Source: Thiobacillus sp.
GTDB taxonomy: Bacteria; Pseudomonadota; Gammaproteobacteria; Burkholderiales; Thiobacillaceae
Assembly (NCBI GenBank): GCA_024709425.1
Contig: JANJWS010000085.1
Coordinates: 1-64,000 of the forward strand
Length of the DNA: 64,000 bases
Direction of reading: 5' to 3'
The translations under genes were made by a program, and so were the position numbers. Below the pieces are notes generated by a model. That model was not told where the DNA came from and did not search any database. It saw only the letters and a list, made by a program, of their open reading frames with translations. Shown here piece by piece: positions 26,380 to 44,721 of this stretch. The stretch's first letter is position 1; every line of letters starts with the position of its first letter.

Positions 26380-27635
26380 CTCTGTCCTCGACGGCCGTAC
26401 TGTTCTGGGGGGGAGCGATCGCACTTGTGGCGATCGCCCTGGCCTTCGTGTTGCCCCCTCTCCTGCGTTCGCGCAAGGCTGCCGGTGCCGCCGGGCGGCG
26501 CGACATCAACATCGCCGTCTACCGCGATCAGATGAGGGAACTGGAGGCCGACCGTGGCAGCGGCCTGATCCCGGAAGACCAGTACCAGGCGGCACGACAG
26601 GAATTGGAGTTGCGCCTCGCGGACGATGCGCTCGCGCCCGAGTCCTCCCCCGAGCCGGCCGCCGCCAACAGTCGAGGTCTCGGCTACACCCTTGCCGTCG
26701 CGCTGCCGCTCGCGGCGTTCGGTCTGTATGTCTGGCTGGGTAATCCCACCGCGATGGACGCTCCGGTGCCTGCCGCGATGGCCGATGGAGACGGCGCGCA
26801 CGACGTCATGGCGATGGTGCGCAAGGTCGAGGAACGCGCTCGCGCCAATCCCGACGACGCACAGGCCTGGGAAGTGCTCGCCAGGACCTACGCGGCGCTG
26901 GAGCGCTGGGCAGATTCGCAGCAAGCCTACGCGCAGGCGTTGCGGCTGCGTCCCGACACGCCGGCGTTGATGACCGGCCTCGCCGAGGTGCTGGCGGTTG
27001 CCGGCAACGGCAATCTCAAGGGACGGCCGATGGAACTGGTGCTGCGGGCGCTGGAGATCGACCCCAATGATCCCAAGGGGCTGGAACTCGCCGGCCTCAA
27101 TACCTTCCAGGAGGCCAACTTTGCCCAGGCGGCGTATTACTTCAAGCGTCTGCATGCGCTGCTGCCACCCGAATCGGAGTTCGCACGGGATGTACTGGCT
27201 GCGCGCCAGGAAGCCGAGCGCCGCGCGCATGCCGCGATGAGCGGGCTGGACAGCCTTGCTGCACCGCCTGCGGCGAAGGCGCCGGCAGCCTCCGCCGGCT
27301 GGATCGAGGGGCGGGTCGAGCTTTCGCCCGCCCTCAGGGCGAACGTGGGCCCCGACGATACGGTCTTCCTGTTCGCTCGCGCCCCGCAGGGTGGGGCGCC
27401 GGTTGCCGCACTGCGCGCCAGCGCCGCCAGGTTGCCGCTGGATTTCCGCCTCGACGACAGCATGGCGATGAGTCCTGCCAATGCCCTGTCTGGCCAGCAG
27501 CAGGTCACCCTGGTGGCGCGGGTTTCCCGCTCGGGGGACGCCACGGCGCGGCCGGGCGATCTGGAAGGTCGCCTGGCTGACGTCAAGGTGGGTGTGAGCG
27601 ACGTGCGCATCGTCATCGACAGGGCACTGCCTTAG
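26376..27635 (+). CDS. ccmI: CcmI, TPR chaperone for apocytochrome c
   Basis: A protein of 419 aa. Two membrane helices near the N-terminus (about 8-30 and 109-124) flank a cytoplasmic loop with DINIAVYRDQMRELEADR, typical of CcmI. TPR repeats follow (DAQAWEVLARTYAALERW and the next two units) and then a C-terminal beta-rich domain (GRVELSPAL...DTVFLFARAPQG). It presents apocytochromes to CcmH/F. It ends the ccm cluster; a 206-base gap with the pyrG promoter follows. Confidence 0.92.
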   Translation: MTLSSTAVLFWGGAIALVAIALAFVLPPLLRSRKAAGAAGRRDINIAVYRDQMRELEADRGSGLIPEDQYQAARQELELRLADDALAPESSPEPAAANSRGLGYTLAVALPLAAFGLYVWLGNPTAMDAPVPAAMADGDGAHDVMAMVRKVEERARANPDDAQAWEVLARTYAALERWADSQQAYAQALRLRPDTPALMTGLAEVLAVAGNGNLKGRPMELVLRALEIDPNDPKGLELAGLNTFQEANFAQAAYYFKRLHALLPPESEFARDVLAARQEAERRAHAAMSGLDSLAAPPAAKAPAASAGWIEGRVELSPALRANVGPDDTVFLFARAPQGGAPVAALRASAARLPLDFRLDDSMAMSPANALSGQQQVTLVARVSRSGDATARPGDLEGRLADVKVGVSDVRIVIDRALP

Positions 27636-27640
27636 CGTGA

Positions 27641-30321
<2,681 letters not shown>

Positions 30322-30398
30322 TCCGCGACGAGGCGAAGCAACGTGAAGATCATTCGTCGTGAACTTCGCACCCTTCGCGGACAAAAATTGAATTTTGA

Positions 30399-35238
<4,840 letters not shown>

Positions 35239-35262
35239 ACAAGAGGAATGTAGGGAAGAGAC

Positions 35263-36132
35263 ATGAAAAAAGTAACCAAAGCCGTATTTCCGGTCGCGGG
35301 GCTGGGCACCCGCTTCCTGCCGGCCACCAAGGCCAGCCCCAAGGAAATGCTGCCCATCGTCGACAAGCCGCTGATCCAGTACGCGGTGGAGGAGGCGATG
35401 GAAGCCGGCATCACCGACATCATCTTCATCAGCAGCCGTACCAAGCGCACGGTCGAAGACCACTTCGACAAGGCTTACGAACTGGAAACCGAACTGGAAA
35501 CGCGCGGCAAGAAGCGGGTGCTGGAACTCGTGCAGTCGATCCGCCCAAACCACGTCAACTTCATCTACATCCGCCAGGCCGAGGCGCTGGGGCTGGGCCA
35601 TGCGGTGCTGTGTGCGCAGCCTGTGGTCGGGAATGAACCCTTTGCGGTCATCCTCGCCGACGACCTCATCGATGGCAATCCTCCCGTGATGAAGCAGATG
35701 GTCGACCAGTACAGTTATTACCAGTGCTCGGTGCTCGGCGTGCAGCAGGTGGCCCCGGAGGAGACGGCATCCTACGGCATCGTCGATGCCAGCCCCATGG
35801 CGGAGCGGGTGTCGCGGGTGAATGCCATCGTCGAGAAGCCGAAGCCGGAGGAGGCACCGTCGACACTCGGCGTGGTGGGGCGCTACATTCTCACCCCGCG
35901 CATCTTCCACCATATCCAGCATCTCAAGCCCGGTGCGGGCGGCGAGTTCCAGTTGACCGACGCCATCGCGGCGCTCTTGAAGGAACAACAGGTTCTGGCC
36001 TACGCCTACGACGGCATCCGCTACGACTGCGGCAGCAAGCTCGGCTACCTGCAGGCGACGGTGGAATACGCCCTCAAGCACAGCGAAGTCAGCGAGGACT
36101 TCGCTGCCTACCTGAAACAACGCGTTTGCTGA
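35263..36132 (+). CDS. galU: UTP-glucose-1-phosphate uridylyltransferase
   Basis: A protein of 289 aa making UDP-glucose. It has [23 protein letters not shown], the [14 protein letters not shown] stretch, and the [12 protein letters not shown] end motif. GAAGAG precedes the ATG. In this cell UDP-glucose would also serve the sucrose-phosphate synthase encoded at 59593-61779. It ends 1 base before the convergent nnr stop. Confidence 0.95.
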   Translation: MKKVTKAVFPVAGLGTRFLPATKASPKEMLPIVDKPLIQYAVEEAMEAGITDIIFISSRTKRTVEDHFDKAYELETELETRGKKRVLELVQSIRPNHVNFIYIRQAEALGLGHAVLCAQPVVGNEPFAVILADDLIDGNPPVMKQMVDQYSYYQCSVLGVQQVAPEETASYGIVDASPMAERVSRVNAIVEKPKPEEAPSTLGVVGRYILTPRIFHHIQHLKPGAGGEFQLTDAIAALLKEQQVLAYAYDGIRYDCGSKLGYLQATVEYALKHSEVSEDFAAYLKQRVC

Positions 36133-36133
36133 A

Positions 36134-37528
36134 TCAGCCGCCGGGCTGGCCGTGCAGCCAGACGGCAGTTTCGAGCGCGTCGCCCGCAGCCAGCCCCTGC
36201 GCGATCAGCGCCGCCGCCATGCCGGCGAGGCGGTCGCCGGAGCCCGCCTGCGCCAACCACGGCCCGCCCGTGGTGTTGATCGCATAGCGGCCGTCCGGAT
36301 GGGTGATCACGGTCCCCACGCCCTTGAGCGCGATGTGCGCACGGTACTGTGTGCTTAGCCGCAGCGCCGCTTCGATCCGGCTTTCCTGAATCGCCGCGAC
36401 CGAGGTGCCGAGCAGGCGCGCCGCTTCGCCTGGATGCGGGGTGAGCAGCGTGGGCGCAGTGCGGTGTGCGACGTGCCCTGCGAGTTCGGCATCGATGGCG
36501 AGCAGGTTGAGCGCGTCGGCGTCCAGCAGCAGGGGGCCGGGCGCATCGAGTGCGGCGGACAGCAGCGCATGCGCGCGCGTTGTCTGCGCCAGCCCGGGGC
36601 CGATCACCAGTACGCCAGGCGGAGTGGCGGCCAGCGACTCCGGTGTGGCGAGCATCAGCCGCGGCTCGCCGTAATCGACGACGAGGCGCTCATCGAGCGT
36701 GCCGACCGTCACCATCCCGGCGCCCTGTGCCAGCGCCGCGCGGCCGGCGATGAGGCAGGCGCCGACCATCCCCGGCGCACCACCGATCACGCCGACATGG
36801 CCGAACGACCCCTTGTGGCTGTTCTTCAGGCGCGGTGGCAGCCGATGGCGGCGCTCCAGTTGGGTCAGCGCGATACCGGGTGTAGCGGGCAGGGTGTCGA
36901 CGCCGAGCGTGTCGAGATGCAGCGTGCCGGCATGGTCCGGACCGTCGGCGGTGAGCAGGCCGGGTTTCAGGCCGAGAAAAGTGAGCGTGTGGTCGGCGCG
37001 CACGGCGCAGCCGCGCACCGTCCCGGTGTCGGCGTCGAGCCCGCTCGGCGCGTCGAGCGCGAGGGTCGGGCAGTCCATGGCGTTGACCGCGGCGATCCAG
37101 CGCGCCAGCTCGCCTTCGATATTGCGTTCGAGGCCGACGCCGAACAGCCCGTCGACGACCAGGCCGAAGCGCTGCGTGCCGGGAATGTCCGGCAGCACTG
37201 TACCGCCATCTTGCAGCCATCCGGTCCACGCGCGCGCAGCGTCCGGTGGCAGGCGCGCGGGGTCGGCACGGCTCACCAGCACCACGCGAAAGCCCTGGGT
37301 CCGCAGCAGCCGGGCCGCGACCACCGCGTCGCCGCCATTGTTGCCCGGCCCCGCCAGCAGCAGCACCGGCTCGCCGGTGTCGGCGGCGAGCGCGGCGGCG
37401 AGTTCGGCCGTTGCCGCGCCTGCGCGCGGCATCAGGGGCGTGTCCGGGTGCGCCGCCGCCCAGGCCCGGTCGATGGCCTGGATGTCAGCGGCGTTGAAGA
37501 GCGGCGGCGAGGCGGGTGCGAGCGGCAT
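36134..37528 (-). CDS. nnr: Bifunctional NAD(P)HX epimerase/dehydratase
   Basis: A protein of 464 aa that repairs hydrated NAD(P)H. The N-terminal YjeF_N epimerase domain carries LLAGPGNNGGDAVVAARLL and ALDAPSGLDADTG; the C-terminal ADP-dependent dehydratase domain carries SHKGSFGHVGVIGGA, LLTPHPGEAARLL, VLKG-like HIALKGVGTVI and AQAGSGDRLAGM. The two domains are fused, as in E. coli. In the final motif GSGD is intact (catalytic Asp). It diverges from the small Cys-rich gene at 37619. Confidence 0.93.
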   Translation of the reverse strand: MPLAPASPPLFNAADIQAIDRAWAAAHPDTPLMPRAGAATAELAAALAADTGEPVLLLAGPGNNGGDAVVAARLLRTQGFRVVLVSRADPARLPPDAARAWTGWLQDGGTVLPDIPGTQRFGLVVDGLFGVGLERNIEGELARWIAAVNAMDCPTLALDAPSGLDADTGTVRGCAVRADHTLTFLGLKPGLLTADGPDHAGTLHLDTLGVDTLPATPGIALTQLERRHRLPPRLKNSHKGSFGHVGVIGGAPGMVGACLIAGRAALAQGAGMVTVGTLDERLVVDYGEPRLMLATPESLAATPPGVLVIGPGLAQTTRAHALLSAALDAPGPLLLDADALNLLAIDAELAGHVAHRTAPTLLTPHPGEAARLLGTSVAAIQESRIEAALRLSTQYRAHIALKGVGTVITHPDGRYAINTTGGPWLAQAGSGDRLAGMAAALIAQGLAAGDALETAVWLHGQPGG

Positions 37529-37558
37529 GAGCGGGGTTGCGGACCGGATGGCGGAATC

Positions 37559-37587
37559 TTAGCAGGCGCGGTCCGATGGACTAGACT
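37559..37587 (+). promoter_or_regulatory. Possible promoter for the small Cys-rich gene
   Basis: TTAGCA (37559-37564) and TAGACT (37582-37587) are spaced by 17 bases, each 4 of 6 to consensus, 31 bases before the ATG at 37619. The match is modest. Confidence 0.35.
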
Positions 37588-37618
37588 GAGTTCATTGCTC
37601 CGATCCGGAGGAAGCGTC

Positions 37619-37861
37619 ATGGAAACCCCACCTCGAACTCCTGCGGGCGCGCCGGTGGCCACCTGCTCCGACGATGCCGTCTGCACAGTGCTGACGTGTG
37701 CGGTCTGTCTGGTGGAAGTGCCGCCCGATTCGATCAATCTGGCCGACGCGCAGGATTATGTGCACCATTTCTGCGGACTCGACTGCCTCGACCAGTGGCG
37801 GCGTCGGGCGGAGCAACGGAGCGAGCCGCCCGGCGAGCCGAAGGGGGATCGGCTAAAATAG
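37619..37861 (+). CDS. Small Cys-rich protein, DUF3330-like
   Basis: A protein of 80 aa. The core TCAVCLVEVPPDSINLADAQ and YVHHFCGLDCLDQW has two Cys pairs spaced like a small treble-clef zinc site, and I recognise it as resembling DUF3330 proteins. The N-terminal 25 residues and the C-terminal 17 are low-complexity. A strong ribosome-binding site (CGGAGGAAG) precedes the ATG. The function is unknown; metal binding is inferred from the four cysteines. It ends 27 bases before purL and may be co-transcribed with it. Confidence 0.7.
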   Translation: METPPRTPAGAPVATCSDDAVCTVLTCAVCLVEVPPDSINLADAQDYVHHFCGLDCLDQWRRRAEQRSEPPGEPKGDRLK

Positions 37862-37888
37862 CGCCTTTGCCCGTTCGCAAAGACGCTC

Positions 37889-40800
37889 ATGCCTGCCCTC
37901 GTCTCCCTCCCCGGCGCAGCCGCGCTGTCACCGTTCCGTCTCGACAAGATCCGCCGTGAGGCGGCGGCGCGGGGCCTCGACCTGGGTACGCTGGCGGCGC
38001 GCCACTGGCATTTTCTCGAAGTGGAGGGCGCGCTCGACGCCGCGCAGCGGGCCCAGCTGGAACAGGCGCTTGATTACGGTACGCCGACCGATACGCCGAC
38101 TGCCGACGACCCGCTGATCCTCGTCACACCGCGCCCCGGCACGATCTCGCCGTGGTCGTCGAAAGCCACCGATATTCTCCGCAACTGCGGCCTCGGCAAC
38201 ATCCGCCGCATCGAGCGGGGCGTTGCCTATCACGTGCGGGATGCCGCCGGCCGGCCGCTGTCGGACGACGCGCGCGCGCGCCTGCTGCCGCTCCTGCACG
38301 ACCGCATGACCGAGGCGGTGATGACGCTTGCCGACGTCGATCAGCTGTTCCGCCATGTGGCGCCGCGGGAGCTCACGCGCGTGGATATCCTCGCGGGCGG
38401 CCGGGGCGCGCTGGAAGCCGCCAACCGCGAACTCGGCCTCGCGCTGTCGGACGACGAGGTCGAGTACCTGGTCGACAACTTCACCCGCATGGGGCGCAAC
38501 CCTACCGACGTCGAGCTGATGATGTTCGCGCAGGCCAATTCCGAGCATTGCCGTCACAAGATCTTCAATGCCGACTGGGTGATCGACGGCGTGGCGCAGG
38601 CGGGCTCGTTGTTCGGCATGATCCGCGACACCCACGCCGCGCATCCCGGCGGCACGGTGGTGGCGTATTCAGACAATTCATCGGTGATCGAGGGCGCCGA
38701 GACCCAGCGTTTCTATCCGCGCGCGGACGGCAGCTACGCCTACAGCAGTGAGCTGACTCACGTGCTGATGAAGGTCGAGACGCATAACCATCCCACCGCC
38801 ATTTCGCCTTTCCCTGGCGCTGCGACCGGCAGCGGCGGCGAGATACGCGACGAGGGCGCGACCGGCATCGGTTCCAAGCCCAAGGCGGGCCTGTGCGGCT
38901 TCTCCGTTTCCAATCTCGACATTCCCGGCTACACCCAGCCTTGGGAGGCGGAGGCCTACGGCAAGCCCGACCGCATCGTCAGCCCGCTCGCGATCATGCT
39001 CGAAGGCCCGATCGGTGCGGCGGCATTCAACAACGAATTCGGTCGCCCCAACATCGCCGGCTATTTCCGCACCTTCGAGGAAACCGTGGCGGGGCAGCGC
39101 CGCGGCTACCACAAACCCATCATGCTGGCGGGCGGTGTCGGCAGCATCCGCGCCGACCACGTGCACAAGAAGCTGCTGCCCACCGGCACGCTGCTCATCC
39201 AGCTGGGTGGTCCGGGCATGCTGATCGGGCTGGGTGGCGGCGCCGCCTCGTCGATGGACACCGGCGCGAATGCCGCCGACCTCGACTTCGACTCGGTGCA
39301 GCGCGGTAATCCTGAAATGGAGCGGCGCGCGCAGGAAGTGATCGACCGCTGCTGGCAACTCGGTGAGGCCAACCCCATCCTATCCATTCACGACGTCGGC
39401 GCCGGCGGTCTGTCCAATGCGCTGCCTGAACTGGTGCACGGTGGTGGCCGCGGCGGACGCTTCGAACTGCGCGCCGCGCCGTCGGAGGAATCCGGCATGT
39501 CGCCGCGCGAGATCTGGTGCAACGAGGCGCAGGAGCGCTACGTGCTGGCGATTCCGCCCGGGCGCCTGGATGAGTTCCGCGCGATCTGCGAGCGCGAGCG
39601 CTGCCCGTTCGCGGTGCTGGGCGAGGCCACCGCGGAGAACCACCTGCTGGTGACCGACCGCCATTTCGGCAACGCGCCGGTCGACGTCGGCCTCGACGTC
39701 ATTCTCGGAAAACCGCCGAAGATGACGCGCGACGTGGTGCACCAGCCAGCCTTGCCCGCGCCGCTCGCGCTCGACGGCATCGAACTGAAGGATGCCGTCT
39801 ACCGCGTGCTTGCGATGCCGGGCGTGGCCTCCAAGATGTTTCTGATTTCCATCGGCGACCGCAGCGTCGGCGGGCTGACCGCGCGCGACCAGTGTGTGGG
39901 GCCGTGGCAGGTGCCGGTGGCGGACTGCGCCATCACCCTGGCGGGCTACCGCACCACGCAGGGCGAGGCGTTCTCCATCGGCGAGCGTGCGCCGATGGCG
40001 CTGATCGACGCGCCCGCGTCGGGACGCATGGCGGTTGTCGAGGCGATCACCAACCTTGCCGCCGCGCGCATCGACGGTCTCGGCAAGGTGAAGCTGTCGG
40101 CCAACTGGATGGCGCCGGCGGGGCACCCCGGCGAGGATGCCGCGCTGTTCGATACCGTCGCCGCCGTATCGCAGTATTGCCAGGCACTCGGCGTGTCGAT
40201 TCCGGTCGGCAAGGATTCGATGAGCATGAAGTCGGTGTGGCAGGAGGGTGCGGAGAAGAAGTCGGTGACTTCGCCGATCTCGCTGGTGATTTCGGCGTTT
40301 GCCATCACGCCGGATGCGACGCGGCACCTGACGCCCCAGCTGCGCACCGACGCCGGCGACACCGACCTCGTCCTCATCGATCTCGGTCTGGGCAGGAACC
40401 GTCTGGGCGCATCGAGCTTCGCGCAGGCGTTCAAGCAGGTCGGCGACCGCTGCCCGGATGCGCCGGCGCCCGCGCTGCTCGCCGCCTTTTTCGACACCGT
40501 TCAGGCGCTCAATGGTGCGGGCAAGCTGCTCGCCTATCACGATCGCTCTGACGGCGGACTCTTCGCCGCGCTGTGCGAGATGGCCTTCGCAGGCCATTGC
40601 GGGATCGACGTCGATGTCGACGAACTGTGCTCCGAAAAGATCCGCCTGGACGTCGAGGATGAAGGATTGCCCGAACCGGTCGACGCGGACACGCGCGGTT
40701 ATACCGAGCGCATTTTCAACGTCCTCTTCAGCGAGGAGACAGGAGCCGTGCTGCAGGTGCGCCGGACGGACACCGCGGCGGTGATGCGGGCTTTCTTCGA

Positions 40801-41842
40801 TGCCGGCCTGCGCGCCGAGTTTTTTGTCATCGGCGAGCCGAATGCCACCGACCGTGTGCGTATCCGTCGCAAGGAACGGATAATTCTCGACGAGGCGCGT
40901 ACCGATCTGCAAGGCGCTTGGGCGCGCACCAGCTGCGAGATGGCGAAGCTGCGTGACAACCCGGCGTGCGCGGAGGAGGAGTTTGCCACCCATGCGGACG
41001 CGGCCGATCCCGGCCTGCACTATGCGCTCACCTTCGATTCCGACGAGGATGTCGCCGCGCCCTTCATCGCCAGCGGCGCACGGCCGCGCGTCGCGGTGCT
41101 GCGCGAGCAGGGCGTCAACGGTCAGGTCGAGATGGCGGCTGCGTTCGATGCCGCCGGCTTCGCCGCAGTCGACGTTCACATGAGCGATATCCTGTCCGGC
41201 CGCGTCAGCCTCGCCGGTTTCGCCGGTCTCGCCGCCTGCGGCGGCTTCAGCTACGGTGACGTGCTCGGCGCGGGTGGGGGCTGGGCCAAGTCTATCCTGT
41301 TCAACCCGCGCGCGCGGGACGAGTTTTCGGCCTTTTTCGGCCGTGCCGATACCTTTGCGTTGGGCGTATGCAACGGCTGCCAGATGATGAGCCAGTTGCA
41401 CGACCTCATTCCCGGTGCGGAGGCGTGGCCTCGCTTCGAGCGCAACCTGTCGGAGCAGTTCGAAGCGCGCTTCGTGCAGGTCGAAGTGCTGGACTCGCCC
41501 TCCATATTCTTTGCGGGCATGGCCGGTTCCGCAATGCCGATCGCGGTATCGCACGGCGAGGGGCGGGTAGTGTTCCGCGAGGCAGCACACGCAGCCGCGG
41601 CATATGCGACGCTGCGCTATGTCGACCATGACGGCGTACCGGCACAAACCTATCCATACAACCCCAATGGCTCGCCTTGGGGGCTGACCGGATTCACCAC
41701 GTCAGACGGCCGTTTCGGCATTCTCATGCCGCATCCCGAGCGGGTGTTCCGTGCCGCCCAGCTGTCGTGGAAACCCGACGACATGCAGGGCGCCGGACCG
41801 TGGTTGCGCATGTTTCGCAATGCACGCCGTGCGGTTGGGTGA
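37889..41842 (+). CDS. purL: Phosphoribosylformylglycinamidine synthase, large single-chain type
   Basis: A protein of 1317 aa, the fourth step of purine synthesis (FGAR to FGAM). It is the large fused form: an N-terminal linker domain, two AIR-synthase-like halves ([20 protein letters not shown] in the first), and a C-terminal glutaminase with [13 protein letters not shown] (nucleophile Cys near 1160) and HGEGRVVF with PHPERVFRA. The length equals E. coli PurL (1295). A TAAAAT hexamer lies 29 bases upstream, without a matching -35. Confidence 0.97.
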   Translation: MPALVSLPGAAALSPFRLDKIRREAAARGLDLGTLAARHWHFLEVEGALDAAQRAQLEQALDYGTPTDTPTADDPLILVTPRPGTISPWSSKATDILRNCGLGNIRRIERGVAYHVRDAAGRPLSDDARARLLPLLHDRMTEAVMTLADVDQLFRHVAPRELTRVDILAGGRGALEAANRELGLALSDDEVEYLVDNFTRMGRNPTDVELMMFAQANSEHCRHKIFNADWVIDGVAQAGSLFGMIRDTHAAHPGGTVVAYSDNSSVIEGAETQRFYPRADGSYAYSSELTHVLMKVETHNHPTAISPFPGAATGSGGEIRDEGATGIGSKPKAGLCGFSVSNLDIPGYTQPWEAEAYGKPDRIVSPLAIMLEGPIGAAAFNNEFGRPNIAGYFRTFEETVAGQRRGYHKPIMLAGGVGSIRADHVHKKLLPTGTLLIQLGGPGMLIGLGGGAASSMDTGANAADLDFDSVQRGNPEMERRAQEVIDRCWQLGEANPILSIHDVGAGGLSNALPELVHGGGRGGRFELRAAPSEESGMSPREIWCNEAQERYVLAIPPGRLDEFRAICERERCPFAVLGEATAENHLLVTDRHFGNAPVDVGLDVILGKPPKMTRDVVHQPALPAPLALDGIELKDAVYRVLAMPGVASKMFLISIGDRSVGGLTARDQCVGPWQVPVADCAITLAGYRTTQGEAFSIGERAPMALIDAPASGRMAVVEAITNLAAARIDGLGKVKLSANWMAPAGHPGEDAALFDTVAAVSQYCQALGVSIPVGKDSMSMKSVWQEGAEKKSVTSPISLVISAFAITPDATRHLTPQLRTDAGDTDLVLIDLGLGRNRLGASSFAQAFKQVGDRCPDAPAPALLAAFFDTVQALNGAGKLLAYHDRSDGGLFAALCEMAFAGHCGIDVDVDELCSEKIRLDVEDEGLPEPVDADTRGYTERIFNVLFSEETGAVLQVRRTDTAAVMRAFFDAGLRAEFFVIGEPNATDRVRIRRKERIILDEARTDLQGAWARTSCEMAKLRDNPACAEEEFATHADAADPGLHYALTFDSDEDVAAPFIASGARPRVAVLREQGVNGQVEMAAAFDAAGFAAVDVHMSDILSGRVSLAGFAGLAACGGFSYGDVLGAGGGWAKSILFNPRARDEFSAFFGRADTFALGVCNGCQMMSQLHDLIPGAEAWPRFERNLSEQFEARFVQVEVLDSPSIFFAGMAGSAMPIAVSHGEGRVVFREAAHAAAAYATLRYVDHDGVPAQTYPYNPNGSPWGLTGFTTSDGRFGILMPHPERVFRAAQLSWKPDDMQGAGPWLRMFRNARRAVG

Positions 41843-41898
41843 CCTGTCTCAATGTGCGAGAATCCAAAACTTTGCCTAACCGGATTGGTTGATTGTTC

Positions 41899-44718
41899 AT
41901 GAACGACTCCCAGACCCTGCTGACGGATGACGATCTGCGTGCCCAGGTCAAGCTCCTGGGCACGTTGCTTGGACAGGTACTGCTGCAGTTCGCCGGTGAG
42001 GAGGTGTTCGAGGCGGTGGAAACGTTGCGCCGCGGCTTCGCCGAGCTGCACCAGCACGAAGACCAGCAGCGCCGCTCCGAGCTGATGGCGATGATCGACG
42101 CCATGCCCGCGGAGAAGGTGGAACTCGTCGTGCGCGCTTTTTCCAGCTACTTCATGCTGGTCAATGTCGCCGAGGAAAGTTACGCATACCGCAACCGACG
42201 CCGCCTGCTGTCGCACAGCCTCGCGCTGTGGGAAGGTTCGTTCGACCGCACGCTGGAGCAATTCCGCGCGCAGGGTATTTCCGTGGCCACGCTGCAGAGC
42301 ATGGTCGATCGCCTTCACTATGCGCCGGTGTTCACGGCCCACCCCACCGAAGCGCGCCGCCGTGCGGTGATGGAGGGTATGCGCCGCATCTTCCTGATTT
42401 GCGACCAGCTTTACCATTCCACGCTGGGGATCAACGACCGTCGCGAACTGGAAAGCCAGCTCGCCGCCGAAATCCAGGTGATGTGGCGCACCGACGAATT
42501 GCGAAGTGCCAAACTTGAAGTACGCGATGAGGTGCGCAATGGCCTCTATTACGTGCGCGAGAGCCTGTTCGAGGCGGTGCCGCGTGCCTACCAGTTTTTC
42601 GAGAGGGCGCTGCGCAAGCACTACGGCACTACACCGGAGGGCGATGCGGTCATCCGCGTTCCGAGCTTCATCCGTTTCGGTTCCTGGATCGGTGGCGACC
42701 GCGATGGCAATCCCTTCGTGACCGCCGATGTGACCGAGTGGACCGTCCATCGGCAGATGCAGGAGGCGCTCACTGAATACCGCGCACGCGTGCTCGAGCT
42801 CAAGCAGACACTCACCCACAGCAGCGGCTGGTGCACGCCGGCGGCGGATTTCCTCGAACGGCTACGCGCTTACGAGGACGCATTCGGCGAGCAGGTGTTT
42901 CGCGGGACCGCAGTCCAGCTCTACAGCCGCGAACCCTATCGGCGCATGGCGGCGTTGATGCTCGCACGGCTGGACGCCAATCTCGCGTACATTCGGCAGG
43001 CGCTGGCGGGTGTGCCGAGTTTTACCTCGCATCTCGCGTATGAGAACGCCGCTGCCTTCCTGCATGATCTTCATCTCGTGCGCCACTCACTCATCAGCCA
43101 CGGCGACCGCATCGTTGCGGTGCAGCACCTGCAGGGGCTGATCCGTCTGGTGGAAAGCTTCGGTTTTCACCTGCTGCAACTCGACATCCGCCAGGAATCG
43201 ACCGTGCACACACGTGCCGCTACAGCGATCCTGAAGCAGATCGACCCCGATTTTGACTATGCAGGCGCCGACGAGGCTGCACGCCTGCAGCGGCTCGCGG
43301 CGTGGATCGGCCACATCGACCCGATCGAGTTCGACGACGCACGCCTCGACGACGAGGCGCGCGAGACGCTTGCGGTGTTCCGCCGCATGGCCAAGCTGCA
43401 GGCGGAGATCGGCGATGATGTGTTCGGTGCCTACGTCATTTCCATGACCCACAGCGCTTCACACGTCATGGAAGTCATGCTGCTGGCGCGCTTGGTCGGG
43501 CTGGCGGGGCACACGGGGGATGGCTGGGCCTGCCGGATCCTCGTCGCGCCGCTGTTCGAAACGGTTGACGACCTGCAGCGCAGCCAGGCGATCCTCGATC
43601 AGCTACTGTCGAACCCGGTCTACCGTGGACTCGTGGCGGCCAACGGCAATCGCCAGGAAGTCATGCTCGGCTATTCGGACTCATGCAAGGACGGTGGCAT
43701 CCTGGCATCCAACTGGAATCTCTACCAGGCACAGCTTTCGATCATTGCGCTGGCGCGCCGACACGGTGTCGAGTGCCGGCTGTTCCATGGTCGTGGCGGT
43801 ACCGTTGGCCGCGGTGGCGGCCCCACCCACGACGCGATCCTGTCGCAGCCGCCTGGCACCGTGAACGGCGAGATCAAGTTCACCGAGCAGGGCGAGATGC
43901 TTTACTACAAATACGGCAATCCGGAGACGGCCAGTTACGAGATCGGCATGGGTGTCACCGGCCTGATGAAGGCGAGCACCACTGCGCTGGCGCAGAGCGA
44001 GGTGTGTTATCCGGAAGAATTTCTCACCAACATGCGCGACATCGCGGCGGCTGGCGAGGACGCCTACCGTGGATTGCTTGGCATGGAAGGCTTCATCGAT
44101 TATTTCTACGAGAGCACGCCGGTTGCCGAGATCGGCAAGCTCAACATAGGCAGCCGGCCGTCGCACCGCAAGAAGGCCGATCGATCGCTCGGCTCGATCC
44201 GTGCGATCCCCTGGGTGTTCGGCTGGGCGCAGTCGCGCCACACCCTGCCCGCGTGGTATGGCATCGGCAGCGCGCTGAAACGCTTCGCCGATGCGCACCC
44301 CGATGCGCTCGCGCAACTGCAGGCGATGCACCGTGAGTGGCCGTTCTTCCGTGGGTTGTTGTCCAACGTGCAGATGGCGTTGACCAAGGCAGACCTCGAG
44401 ATCGCCGAGGAATACGCACGGCTGTGCGAACATCCCAATGCGCAGCGCGTCTACCGGGCTATCGTCGACGAATTCGGGCTGACTGTCGAATGGGTGCGGC
44501 AGGTGGCTCAGATCGCTGCACTCCTCGAAGACAACCAGCCGCTGGCGCTGTCACTGTCGCGGCGGCGTCCCTACATCGACCCGATCAATCATATCCAGGT
44601 GCGGATGCTGAAGCGCTACCGTAGCGGGGGTGTGGCGGAAGTCGAGCAGGACTCCTGGCTGACGCCCCTGAAGCGTTCGATCAACGCGATTGCCGCGGGC
44701 ATGCGAAACACCGGTTAG
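41899..44718 (+). CDS. ppc: Phosphoenolpyruvate carboxylase
   Basis: A protein of 939 aa that carboxylates PEP to oxaloacetate. VFTAHPTEARRR carries the catalytic His (near 149), GYSDSCKDGGILASNW the catalytic Lys region (near 591), and FHGRGGTVGRGGGP the mobile loop. The start ATG at 41899 gives MNDSQTLLTDDDLRAQV; a TTG two codons earlier is the alternative. It follows purL by 56 bases. Confidence 0.96.
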   Translation: MNDSQTLLTDDDLRAQVKLLGTLLGQVLLQFAGEEVFEAVETLRRGFAELHQHEDQQRRSELMAMIDAMPAEKVELVVRAFSSYFMLVNVAEESYAYRNRRRLLSHSLALWEGSFDRTLEQFRAQGISVATLQSMVDRLHYAPVFTAHPTEARRRAVMEGMRRIFLICDQLYHSTLGINDRRELESQLAAEIQVMWRTDELRSAKLEVRDEVRNGLYYVRESLFEAVPRAYQFFERALRKHYGTTPEGDAVIRVPSFIRFGSWIGGDRDGNPFVTADVTEWTVHRQMQEALTEYRARVLELKQTLTHSSGWCTPAADFLERLRAYEDAFGEQVFRGTAVQLYSREPYRRMAALMLARLDANLAYIRQALAGVPSFTSHLAYENAAAFLHDLHLVRHSLISHGDRIVAVQHLQGLIRLVESFGFHLLQLDIRQESTVHTRAATAILKQIDPDFDYAGADEAARLQRLAAWIGHIDPIEFDDARLDDEARETLAVFRRMAKLQAEIGDDVFGAYVISMTHSASHVMEVMLLARLVGLAGHTGDGWACRILVAPLFETVDDLQRSQAILDQLLSNPVYRGLVAANGNRQEVMLGYSDSCKDGGILASNWNLYQAQLSIIALARRHGVECRLFHGRGGTVGRGGGPTHDAILSQPPGTVNGEIKFTEQGEMLYYKYGNPETASYEIGMGVTGLMKASTTALAQSEVCYPEEFLTNMRDIAAAGEDAYRGLLGMEGFIDYFYESTPVAEIGKLNIGSRPSHRKKADRSLGSIRAIPWVFGWAQSRHTLPAWYGIGSALKRFADAHPDALAQLQAMHREWPFFRGLLSNVQMALTKADLEIAEEYARLCEHPNAQRVYRAIVDEFGLTVEWVRQVAQIAALLEDNQPLALSLSRRRPYIDPINHIQVRMLKRYRSGGVAEVEQDSWLTPLKRSINAIAAGMRNTG

Positions 44719-44721
44719 CGC

